Positions 27,501 to 38,100 of a stretch of 64,000 bases of DNA are shown piece after piece. The translations under genes were made by a program, and so were the position numbers. Every line of letters begins with the position of its first letter. Within the stretch, counting starts at the first letter, position 1. The stretch comes from Cucumis sativus (Eukaryota; Streptophyta; Magnoliopsida; Cucurbitales; Cucurbitaceae), in NCBI RefSeq assembly GCF_000004075.3, contig NC_026658.2:1736001-1800000 (forward strand). Reading direction: 5' to 3'. The notes beneath the pieces are model-generated. The model saw only the letters and a program-made list of their open reading frames with translations. It did not search any database and was not told where the DNA came from.

Positions 27501-30500
27501 TCTGGTGACCTGTTTGGTGGCTCCAGCCTCCAGCAATCTTGTTCTACCATAAATTTTAAACTCACAGATTGACTAAACTTATTTGTTTTTGAATTTAGTC
27601 AGATATGATGCAAAAGAAAGTTGGTTGGTTACTGATGTATCCAAGCAGAGAAGGATCCTTAAGCGCAGGTAAAGTTGGCAACTCAGATTTGTTATTTATA
27701 TTCTTACACTTTCAACTTTTTTCCAATCTGTTTGTAAGACAGTGTGCTTTCTCTTGTTGCTTACAATCACCTGTTATAAAGTGCACTTCTTTTTCTTTTT
27801 CTTTTCCTTTTTGAGATAAAAACTGGTTACAACAATCATCTTTTCTTTTATTTAATTTATCTTATCATGTTTCAAGCAGATATTACTTGGTGGAGAAGGC
27901 AAAGGATGCTGCTATTGTTGGAATTTTGGTTGGTACTCTTGGTTTAGGTATGTACTCAGATGATTGAAATGATTGGAGGATAATGTAGTACAGCATTTTA
28001 TGGGATGAAAGACTAAATTTCTAAGTACTCCATTGTATGTAATTGGAAAGTTCTTTGATTTCTTTTAGTGTTTTTCCCCTCACTTTGTGTTTACACGATC
28101 CTCCATCTCCCTTTTTCTTTTACTTATTTTAATAAGAAACAAATTAGATATATGGAAGAAGGTAAATGCCCCATTCTACAGAGTTTCAAGAGGTTTCTCT
28201 AGTATGTTTTCAACCATAAAATTAGAATATTCACAAAAAGTTTTAGGAAGATTGGTCCTAGAGGTGGCAATAAAGTGATGCCGATGGTACCCCAAACATC
28301 AATCAGGGAAGTACATCTTCTTCTTCTGTTTTTTCCCCTCCCAACTAAACCTTATTATTCATAGAGTAGGTTCTACGAGGAAAGGGGAGAAAATTGAAGT
28401 GAGGGACTAGTTGGGAATTGTGGAGAGATTGAGACCTCATGACAATTTGAAAGGTTTTTTTATCCTTTTCTTTTCCATGTTGATAGTGAACTCATTGGCA
28501 ATTACTGATGGAAGTGGAAGCTGCTATTATTTTTTACATCAACAATCAAACTATTTCCAAGAATCTTTCTGAGTTTCTGTTAGGCTACCACCTAACAAGT
28601 ACAGTCAAAAACAACAAAGGACACATAAATAGAGAAATATATATTGCAATATTAAGGGAAGTTATAACATGGCCTTTTGAGTGGACTACTCTCTTTCAAA
28701 ATTCCCTCATGGGAAATTTTTACTAAAATCTTTGCCCCTTGCCTCCGACCCACTCCCTCTATTATAACATAAAAATTCTAACTCGCTATTTACTAACATG
28801 CTCTCTTCCAATAACCATATTCTTCTTTCGCTTGTTTAGACTTCTTTATTTAGCTCTTTGTATAATTCTCTTGTACATTGGGTTCTTATTATTAATAAAG
28901 AAGTTTGTCTCCGTTTCAAAAAAAAATTTCCCTAACTAGGGGCTTGCTGAAAGTGATATTAAATTAAAAAGTATTTTTGGCTTATCTGGTGCTCGTTTTT
29001 CCACTGAAATGTTACTCGGTTTTTAGATTACAACTGTTAGAATGTTGAGCATTAAACGTTGTAATATTTTGGATATATGTTCATATTCTTAATCTGTTAA
29101 CAATTGATTGGATTTTTCTTTGTTGAGATCCAGATGAATATTATTCTACTCTATTGTTTTGTGGATTTCAAACCCTTTTTTAATTTGGTGATGCTTTATG
29201 CAGCTGGTTACCTCCATATTATTCATCAGATGAAAGAACTGATCACTGGAGCAGGGAAGAAGGCTTATACGCTTGTTATGGGAAAACCCAATCCTGCAAA
29301 GCTTGCCAACTTCCCTGAGGTATTTATCCGACTCATGACTTAATTTGGGTGTTTTTTCTTTTTACCATATCTTTACTGGTAGGTTAATTCCTTTGCATTT
29401 ATTCCAGTGTGGTGTATTCATATATGTTTCTTGCGCCCAAACTGCACTTATGGATAGCAAAGAGTATCTTGCTCCCGTTATTACTCCATTTGAAGCCACA
29501 CTAGCTTTCAGCAGGTACCTTTAATGTCTGTCTCGTTAAATCATGCCATTTGAGCTGTCTTAGCTCTATAAAAAACTCAGGACCAAAATAGATTTAACAT
29601 CTTCATGAAGTCAAGGTAGAACCATACTTCTAGTTATGATTTTGTGGTTTTTTTTTTTTCCAATTATTGTAGTAGTTAAATTCACCTGTTCAAGCATTGT
29701 CCAGTGGATCAAGCATGCGCAGAAATTATTTTCCAATAAACAGATGAATCTATGCAAACATTTTAAAGTTGAATGGAGGAAGGATGTCTATGATTATTTG
29801 GATATAATAGTGGATTATCTTAGCTCTTATTTCTAAATTTCATCGAGAGATCTTTCGCTGAAGAATGGGAATTTTAATTGTGTAGAGGAAGTCAATGGAC
29901 GGGAGCTTACGTTATGGAATTTCAAGATTTGATTGATTTCTCAACACCTGAAGAAGCAAACCGATCAGATGAAGCTCGATATTCTTTTTTGCAAGGCGGA
30001 TATGTCGAAGATTGGGATTCCCAAGGTAATAACCTTCATGCTGTACTTCATTTTCGTGCTGCAATTGCCCTTTTTTAATAAAATAGCATCAAACTTGGAA
30101 ATTGATCATTACTTCCCCCCTCCACCCCCAAAAGTATTTTCATGTCAATTTTTAAACATTGATCTCAAACTTTTATTTAGGTGGTTGAGGTCCAACAGTC
30201 TTATTTATACACGAGGAAGGAGTTTTGGAATTTTTTTAATGTATTTTGTAAACGTCAAGTTGGGGTGTTCACGGTTTGGTAGCCAAACCAAACCGAACTG
30301 AGAATTTTCATTTTGTCATTTGGTTCTGTTTGGTCTATTTTAATGAACACCCTAATTGTCAAGACTGGAGAAACATTGAGCTTCTAAATTACCAAAACAA
30401 AGAAAATTACATTGTGATAAAATAGACTGGAAATCCAGAAGCCATCTTGAAAACTCGTTTAATTATTTTTACTGAAATGGAGAATTACTGGCTACATGGA

Positions 30501-30841
30501 TTTTAGTTACATTGTCCACGACTTCAATGTATTAACTTTACTTAAAGCCTCACATTCATTGTGTCAAATTGCTCTCTCAAGCATTTTATCTGTGTTTCCA
30601 AGCAGAAAATACTGAGGAAGAAAATGGAGCACATGCTCTAGTAACCGCAACAGAGAAGGCTCTCCAGTTGCGTGATAATCGAAACTCACTTATTGAAGGA
30701 ACTGCCAGGTCTGGAGCAGAATTTTTTGCAACTCGTTCCTTTCAAGGCTTAGATATTAACAATGGCAGTTTAGAGCCGGAGCCATATGTGATAGGGAGGA
30801 GTGGCAAGGCATCAGGGTATCAAGACGAGAAAAACAGGTAA
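24588..30841 (+). CDS. DPH2: Diphthamide biosynthesis protein 2 (DPH2)
   Basis: Ten exons: 24588-24668, 25055-25278, 26057-26165, 27051-27402, 27599-27668, 27880-27947, 29204-29319, 29408-29514, 29886-30025 and 30606-30841, in frame, 500 aa. DPH2 pairs with DPH1 in the cytosol. The complex is a non-canonical radical-SAM Fe-S enzyme that transfers 3-amino-3-carboxypropyl from S-adenosylmethionine to the target histidine of eEF2, the first step of diphthamide synthesis. Visible motifs: VALQFPDELL (24-33), [16 protein letters not shown] (69-84; Cys77/78), [13 protein letters not shown] (90-102; Cys91, Cys99), [39 protein letters not shown] (Cys341, Cys349) and [10 protein letters not shown]. Which cysteines bind the cluster is inferred from the family. 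The C-terminal half after about residue 425 is acidic and low in conservation. Introns hold a MITE and two retroposon tails. Confidence 0.93.
26205..26400 (-). mobile_element. Retroposon 3'-end remnant in DPH2 intron 3
   Basis: On the minus strand this reads through a T-rich tract into GGTAATGGATGTTGTAATG, then TTATTCTT and an A/C-rich tail (AAAAAACAAACAAAC). The layout resembles the element at 21345-21960. There is no coding capacity. The boundaries are approximate; a run of about 20 A lies at 26265-26284 on the plus strand. Confidence 0.35.
28690..28930 (+). mobile_element. Retroposon 3'-end remnant in DPH2 intron 6
   Basis: The right end reads ATTAATAAAGAAGTTTGTCT, CCGTTTC and then nine A (about 28889-28927). 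An AATAAA-type signal sits about 20 nt before the poly(A), and the tail aligns loosely with the one at 21345-21400 read on the other strand. The 5' end cannot be placed. It lies in the same orientation as DPH2. Confidence 0.4.
30260..30355. mobile_element. 96-bp hAT-like MITE in DPH2 intron 9
   Basis: Terminal inverted repeats TTGGGGTGTTCA and TGAACACCCTAA match at 11 of 12 positions. The flanks ACGTCAAG (30252-30259) and TTGTCAAG (30356-30363) form an 8-bp target-site duplication with two mismatches, as expected for hAT elements. The interior has inverted GGTTTGG / CCAAACC words and no ORF. Confidence 0.6.
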
Positions 30842-33094
30842 GAAGAAAAATGCTGAAGATGTAGGCCATGGCAGGTGCTGGGAAAAAGAGGTTAGTGTTC
30901 AATTCTTCAAGGAGATATTAAAATTAGGTTTCTGAAGATAGTCTAAGTTTTGAAAAACTGTGGTATATGAATGAAAAACGTTATAAAACTGTTGTGCACG
31001 ATGAAAGTGCTATTTAGAAGAAAGGATAATTTTATTTATTTCTTAGAACAAGTGATTGATGCAATCATAGTGTATAATAATAAATTTTGATTTAGATTCG
31101 ACGATTGGTCTTTAGAATTTACTGTGCTAAACTGTTTTTCTTTTGTTTGAAAAGATACGAGATGCTCCAAATTAGCACAGCATAGCACTAGTATACTGTA
31201 TTATCACCTACCTCAATGAAAAAAGACCTGAGATAGGTATTTGCACATGTATTTGTTACTAGAAAAACACATTATTTTGTTACAAGGGGATTCCCATTGA
31301 TGTCTTTTAGTGGTTTATGTGATACACACCTGTTGACCATAAATGTAAAAGCTTTGCAATTACAACTATGAACAGAAGGAAAGAAAAAAAACACATTGGT
31401 ATTGACATAGATTGTTATGGACGATTTTGGACGAAAGAGCATGTTCAACATTTAGAAATAACGGAAACAATAAAGTTAAGAAAATAGCATAGCATGATTT
31501 GGGGGGAAAGTGGCTAACTTAGAATTGTATTGGATCTTCTTGTATAGGCAGTTTAGCTGGGGCCTTGGTCTAAGCCATTATTCTTGGCCTCGACACCAAA
31601 TGCCTAATGGGCTATGCTTCACGCATTCTTCGATTTTGATCGACTTCAGCAAAGCACCAAACAACCTATGGTTTCTTGGGTGTGTGGAAGGATATCCAAT
31701 GGAATTCCAAAATTTGTGAAAGAAAAAGTAGGTTTATGAAACAAGCAGAGAACATTAAACAAAATCAAATTGAAAAGGGAAAGCAAATTGGTGTCGAATC
31801 CGATCTTTTTAATTCCACTTTGTAGATAGATTACTTTATGGAAATGGGATTAGGTTTGTTTGTTTGTTTTTTTCCTCTAAAGATAAAATAAGAATTGAAT
31901 TGTGTCAAAGTACAACAATGAACGAATTCAAAATGATCAGCAAAATATAGAACACCCTTTTTGAACACTTTTATTATTTATTTATTTTTTAAATTTCATT
32001 TCATAATTATTTATTCACGTTCATCTTTGATCGCATTCACAAGTCGGAGCATGATAGATATTGATGGTTGATTAACATTGATAGAAGAAGGTTATTAGTC
32101 TCTATTAACGATTTTTTGTAAATATTTTCAACGGTTTCGTCCAAAACAATAATTTATTTTTTAAAGAAAAATATAAAAAAAATTAATGTAGTTTTAACCA
32201 ATTAAATTTGGGTGGTTAGTTTTCATCAACTGCTTCCATTAAAAAAGAAAATCATCCCAACCTAAGAAAAGAGGAAAATACATAACTCAATTAGAATGAA
32301 ATACATTCGTTTTTTAGTAGATTAAAGTGGAAGGAAAGATTTGAACCATAAACTTCGTAGTTCTTACCACATAACATATGTCAATTGAGTTAAATTCTGT
32401 TATGTGTCAATTGAGTTAAGTTCGTTCTTGTTGGATCAATATGTTGTTTCTTAGTCACGTACTACTACGCTAAATGATATTATATATGAGTGTTTTGACA
32501 TCTTTTCAACCAAAAAGGTTTGAATTACATAGATTCCTATTCAACTTTGGATGTTTGTGTCTTTTCAACATTTCATTTCAAAATCCTTTTAATAATAAGG
32601 ATGCTACTTTTGACTCTTGACCCTTTACTAATGAGATTGGTTATATTCATGTCACATTTTAGGTTTTATTCGGTGCTGAATCTTAGTAAGTCGCCACATT
32701 CCACAGAGAGTTTAACTTTCACCTTCTTCCTAGAAGTTACGTTGAAGACATCATCATCATCTCTAAAAGTAGCAGACTAAGCCCAGTTTGAATTTATGAT
32801 TTGTTAGTGAAAGCAATTACCTAATTAATCACATGCAGTGATTAGTTTACAGTGAAATTCAAATTTAAAAAATGGTAATATATTACAATGAATTATATTA
32901 ATTCATGAAGTAAAATGTAATACACTATTTTTTTTTTCTTCTTTTGCACTTATGGAACAACACGAGTGTACAAGAAGGCTTAAAAGTAGTGGCCAAAAGA
33001 ATTAAAAAACTGAAGCAATCAAGAAAAACTAATGAAAGAAATTATGAATATATATATTCTAACCATCATCAAAAGATGGAGTTTTTACTGTGTT
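30842..33094. other. Convergent intergenic region between DPH2 and the PIP-type peptide gene
   Basis: This contains the two 3' UTRs and AT-rich DNA. A 70-codon open frame at 31510-31719 is not recognisable and has no splice context. A SINE-like element is at about 32270-32420. Nothing else is supported. Confidence 0.45.
32270..32420 (-). repeat. SINE-like element with tRNA-type A and B boxes
   Basis: On the minus strand TTAACTCAATTGACA (32393-32379) resembles an A box, followed by GGTTCAAATC (32347-32338), a good B box. This is the spacing and order of tRNA-derived plant SINE heads. A second copy of the A-box word (TGTCAATTGAGTTAAG) lies about 26 bp away, at about 32405-32420. The body and tail are not clear. 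Confidence 0.4.
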
Positions 33095-33343
33095 CTAGTG
33101 ACCTGGGCCACTAGGACTCGGTCCAGACGATAACTTTCCTAGCCAACACGAGATAGATTCCTTTGCTTTTTGATAAACTATCGAATACGGATCAATATGA
33201 TAATCAACACCATGATCATGATCATCACGTGGAGTTTCTGAAAGGAGGATTCGTGCTGCATCAGCTACATTTATCTGGCTTAAAACAACACCAACTAAAA
33301 CACAAACAATCAAAAGAGTAGTAATCTTTTGAAACTTCATCAT
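33095..33343 (-). CDS. PIP/PIPL-type secreted signalling peptide precursor
   Basis: This is a single-exon gene of 82 aa. ATG 33343 is the first ATG of the frame, Met-Met-Lys-Phe. Residues about 1-29 form a signal peptide (a long Leu/Val/Ile core ending Asn-Val-Ala-Asp-Ala), then a variable acidic/His-rich propeptide, then the conserved C-terminus CWLGKLSSGPSPSGPGH at the stop. The SGPSPxGxGH core is that of PAMP-INDUCED SECRETED PEPTIDES; in Arabidopsis PIP1 acts in the apoplast through RLK7 to amplify immunity. The second proline region is the usual hydroxylation site. A TATA box and W-boxes lie upstream. A related family (CEP or IDA-like) is less likely, because the SGPSP...GH end is diagnostic. 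Confidence 0.8.
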   Translation of the reverse strand: MMKFQKITTLLIVCVLVGVVLSQINVADAARILLSETPRDDHDHGVDYHIDPYSIVYQKAKESISCWLGKLSSGPSPSGPGH

Positions 33344-33415
33344 AATGGTGATCAGCACCAATATGGGTTCTTCTTCTTCTTCTTCTTCTTATTTGAAAAG
33401 AGAGAGATTTATGGA

Positions 33416-33606
33416 GGGTTTTATAGTGAATGATAAGAGAGGGTATTTGGAAAGACTTTGATTTTGACCAAAAGAATATGAAAAATGTGGAATATTAGGG
33501 TTTTGCTGGGAAATGGGGATACACATTGGGTGGTTTCATATACATTCATGGGTGTGTAAACTTTGAATGATAATTAGTTAACGTGTCAAATTATCAATAC
33601 TTGACT
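33416..33606 (-). promoter_or_regulatory. Promoter elements of the PIP-type peptide gene: TATA box and W-boxes
   Basis: On the minus strand CTATAAAACCC (33426-33416) is a good TATA box about 75 bp before the start codon. On the plus strand TTGACC at 33474-33479 and TTGACT at 33601-33606 are W-box cores, the WRKY binding site enriched in defence promoters. The leader between them and the ATG is (TTC)n-rich (33369-33390). Role inferred from motifs only. Confidence 0.45.
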
Positions 33607-33683
33607 AATCCACCCATGAAATTAGGACAACTATGTAACTTCTTTTTCTAACTTTACATAATTCATATACTAATTATCATACT

Positions 33684-33743
33684 AACTTACAAATTCATTC
33701 ACTAAATTATTGGAACTTACAAATTCATTCACTAAATTCTTGG
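33684..33743. repeat. Two-copy 30-bp tandem duplication
   Basis: AACTTACAAATTCATTCACT plus AAATTATTGG is repeated immediately with one difference (AAATTCTTGG). It lies about 340 bp upstream of the peptide gene start. High identity suggests a recent slippage or duplication event. Confidence 0.85.
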
Positions 33744-34409
33744 GCTTTTGTTTGATTGATTTCAACTTTGAGAAGTTTTTATAACTTACGATCATGAAAA
33801 AATGTTTTTCTAGAGGAAAAAAAGACAAACCACCGAATCACACAACCACGTGAACATATCACGGGAAATAATAATGATAGCAAACGACTTAGAATAAGGA
33901 GAAGAAAGAATAGAAAACACCTTTAAAGACATGAAATGCTTTCATTTTGAACATAATTTCTCTATTTGGGTAATATATAATTTTGTTTATGAAGGTTATG
34001 CTAACTTACTTTTTTTTCTTGTACTCTATTTCAAAAATGATATCACAAACTTTAGGCAAACTTGAAAAAAGAAAATGTATAGTTCTCTATATGTTTTGGA
34101 GCAATGTTATTTTTTTTAAATATAGCAATTAATTTGATTTTTGGGAAAAGTTTGAAATAAAATCTTATTTTGTGTTTAGTTGAAAATTTTAAAAAAATGT
34201 TGAAAGGTTGACAATAGAAGTGGAAAATGGAAGAAAATGTAGTGGCTGCCATCATTCTCTCCTTTGATTTTTATTAATATGGTTTTACTTAAATTATTAA
34301 TATCTATCTAAACTACAAAACCACCCTTAAAATATGATATTAGTTTTAATTACATTTTTAAATAATTAATTGCAAAAATTGAACAAAATCCTAAAGAGTT
34401 GATGTAACA

Positions 34410-34463
<54 letters not shown>

Positions 34464-35141
34464 TTATGATGTTGAATGTTAACCTTTTATTTTGTATAGG
34501 AATAATCCAACCATCAATTAAGCCTTATTTTAGGAAGTGTTGTTAGTCAATTACAAATACCCTTATTTGATGGAGGTTACTTGTGTCTATATGTTTGGAT
34601 CATCTATATTTTTCTTTTTCATTTCTTATTAGTCTTTTTTAACGGTATTGTTTGCACGAGTTTCTAAAGAAATGTGTTTTGTAGAGATGAACTTGTGTTT
34701 GTGTTGATTTTAATACAATATACATGATGTTATTGAAGTTGTAATCTTGGAAGAATGTTTGAATCTTCAAATAATTTCGCTAGTCTTCAAGTGTGGTCAA
34801 CTTTAGAAGGTAGAGAGTTTTCTTATTGTTAGGAGAATTCTCTCTCGGCCTCTCTAGAGTGTATGTTTTATTTTTTACCCGAAGAAAACTCCTAATTTTC
34901 AAAAACCAAAAATCAATTGGTTAGCTCTCTTGGACACAATCAACCTTCTTTTCTCAATTGGGAGAAACTGCCATGATAATGAATATAAACAATGTTGAAT
35001 TTGAAATAACACAGAGCTACATTTATTATTTGAAGCATATTCTAATACAAACAGAACATACAATCTTTCTCCAACATCATTCCAAAAGTCCTACCCACAA
35101 ATATATCACAACCCTCCATTTATTCGATCGATTTCCTTTCT
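33744..35141. other. Intergenic region upstream of the peptide gene and downstream of INT1
   Basis: AT-rich; includes a long (AT)n microsatellite at 34414-34460. No exon recognised. The rightmost few hundred bases are probably the INT1 3' UTR. Confidence 0.5.
34414..34460. repeat. (AT)n microsatellite
   Basis: An uninterrupted AT dinucleotide run of about 47 bp. Confidence 0.95.
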
Positions 35142-38100
35142 TCAAGCTACTAGAAGGCTTTCTGTATTTGAATCCCTGCCCCAAGCCCTCTCCTTCCAAA
35201 TCCTCTCAACCTCCTCAAATGTCAGTCCCTGCGTCTCGGGAACATACACGACAACGAACACAATGGCAAGCACAGCTATGGCTGCAAAGATAAGGAATGT
35301 CAGACCAGTTCCAGCTACTTCAGCAAGCGAAAGAAACGTTTGAGCCACAATCAAATTTGAAATCCAATTGACTGTTGCTGACATGCCACCACAAAGACCT
35401 CGATAAGCCTCGGGATATATCTCTGAGTTCACGGTCCACGGTACCGGTCCCATCCCAGGGGAAAAGAAAGCAATGTAGAGTGCTAATCCAATTACAGCAA
35501 TACATCCATTAAGACCATTTGTTGAACCATATTGGCCAGCAAATAATGCCCCAGAAAGAATGGCAAGTGATACTATTACACCAGATAAGCTTGAAATGGC
35601 AAGTTTCTTCCTCCCGACGTGGTCGATAAGGTAGATTCCAAGAACTGTTCCAGCAGCGTTCATGGCAGCGACAATGAGGGATAGAAGGAGTGCTAACTGA
35701 TTGGACCTAAAGCCAGCCATTTGGACGATAGTTGGGCTGTAGTACATGACCGTGTTGATACCAGTGAACTGCTGAAATGCCTGAATCAACAACATCAACA
35801 TCGATCCATTTGTAATTAGCATATTTGAAAGTGATTTTGAAATTGCTAAAACCACATTTGTCATGATTAAAATCACTCCAAATTTTATATTTAATTTTAC
35901 TATTTTAAATGCAATTTTTATATCGACAAAATTAGTTCTGAATACTAAAAACATGTTTTAGAGTGATTTTAACGTTTTGAAATTTTTAATATAAGTAATG
36001 TCCTAGAACAGATATGAGGAAATTATGTTTGAGAGGTCGAAAAGAGAAATTACTTACAAGACCAGTGAACTACTCAAATTTAAAAGTATGAAGAAGTTAT
36101 AAGAGATAGCTCCAACAAGCACGGTGGAATGTTTGAGACAATTGCTCTTACTAATAAAAAACGCCCCTTTCAGTTTATTTATGATGCTTAGCTACACAAG
36201 ATCTTGAAAAATTTATAAACACTAACATTTATAGTAAAGTGTTTCAAAAGGTTTTCCATAGGTCCTTTCAGAAACACTATTCTCATGTCATGATCATTCC
36301 AAACAGAAATTGAGCCTTTGAAATGGACTCAAGCCAATAAATTTGAGCTCCTACTATTAGTCAGGAATTGTACCTGAAGTCCAGCCCCAGCCAGAAATGC
36401 AATTCTGATCTCTTTTGATTTAAATACATCCATGTAGCTTACATTTATCTTTTTATGCTTTTCTTCCTCTAGTTGAGAAGAAAGATAGTCAATCTCATCT
36501 TCTAAACGAGGAAAATCATAAATTTTAGAGAGCACGGCAGTGGCTTTGGATTTTTCATCCTGCGATCCATGAAATATGATGTTAACTGAACATGTGAAAG
36601 CAAAAAACCGACACAAATTAAAAGCAATAATCACGTGCACCTTCATAAAAAGCCATCTCGGAGACTCTGGCAGAAAAAGCATGAACACAAACTGAATCAC
36701 AGCTGGGACACCTGAAACTCCCAGCATCCAACGCCAAGTTCCGGGGACCTGACCAAGCACGTTGTTAAACCCCATTCACCACTTGCATTTCAAATTCTGA
36801 AAGAGAGAGTAGTGAACTAATTGTGCTAGAAAATAAGTTTTCCACATCTAGAACAAGAGACCATCAGGCCTTAATATTTTCTCTAAATTATAGAAGAGTA
36901 TATAATTCTCTGAAATTTAGAACTGGTTGATGCGGGGAAACTTAGCAAGATAATGTTCTTGAAAAGTATCACGCTTATATAAGAATCAGAATCCATGGAA
37001 AGTTCCTTACTAATAAAAGGTTTAGTATCATCAACCAAATAGTAAGGTTTGTTTCCTCGAATTTCCCCTACAGGACGAGTTTACGAGGACATATGTTTTT
37101 TCACAATAACAAAAAATATGGCGGAATTGAAACATTTTGAGGTTAACAAAGCTAATTACAGTTACAAATTTCAAAGAGCTTTAAAGTAAACATTAAAAAG
37201 GTTTATAAATTTCAACAGAGGACAATTATTGTCTTCTGAAGGGCATTCAGAAAAAAGCCAAAAGCGAGGAAGACCAACGCCGTTTAAAAAGATTCAGCCT
37301 TCGAGTTATAAGTTTTCACAATCATCATGACCATCCCACATTGATAAATGAATGGAAAGAAAAAGCAAGCAACAACTAGAATTTTTTTTTTCAAGAAAAT
37401 AACCTATGAGACAGGGTGATGGAAATTACAACTCAAACAAAGAATGAAGCAGCTTAAGTTAGGCAGAAAGAATGGAACAGGTTCCGTCACATGTTACTCA
37501 GTCGAATATTTAAAATACCATCCCGAAATTCTATCTTGATGCCGCCTCTTCAAACTGCAAGATGAAAACCTTTCATTCCAGTAAATTATAGCGTAATGAG
37601 CATCGACACAAATGGTTTGGCAATGCACTACAAATTAAATTACCTATAAGAGTATCGCTCGACAACTTATACATCACATAATGAATCCATACAAAGGACA
37701 CAGTTAGGTCAAGTATAGTTCATAAACGAGTGTTTTCACAACTATTCTAGTTTCTGGAAATGTTTTGGTGCAATCGAGAGTTTCGAATCAAACTTTATTT
37801 GTTTTTTCTTAACTTAAATAATAATCACATTTCAACATAGTGTGACCATACTATTAAATAGCGCAGCTCACATTTCTTATCCTACATGCAAAATCTTAAA
37901 AACCAAATATTGACGATATTCTGGATATTTGTGAAGGTTTTGGAATCTTGCTTCTGAATAAGAAGATATAAACGAAAGTAACTATTAAGTATATAGCAGG
38001 CATTTATAAAGTTCTCCTGTTTGGATAAAGAAGGTATAAAATATTAAGACATAAACTCCATTTCCATACTGAAATTTTGACCAATGCAAGATCTTAAATT

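Noticed and set aside
31510..31719. 70-codon plus-strand frame downstream of DPH2
   Set aside because: No recognisable domain, no promoter or splice context, and ordinary AT-rich surroundings.
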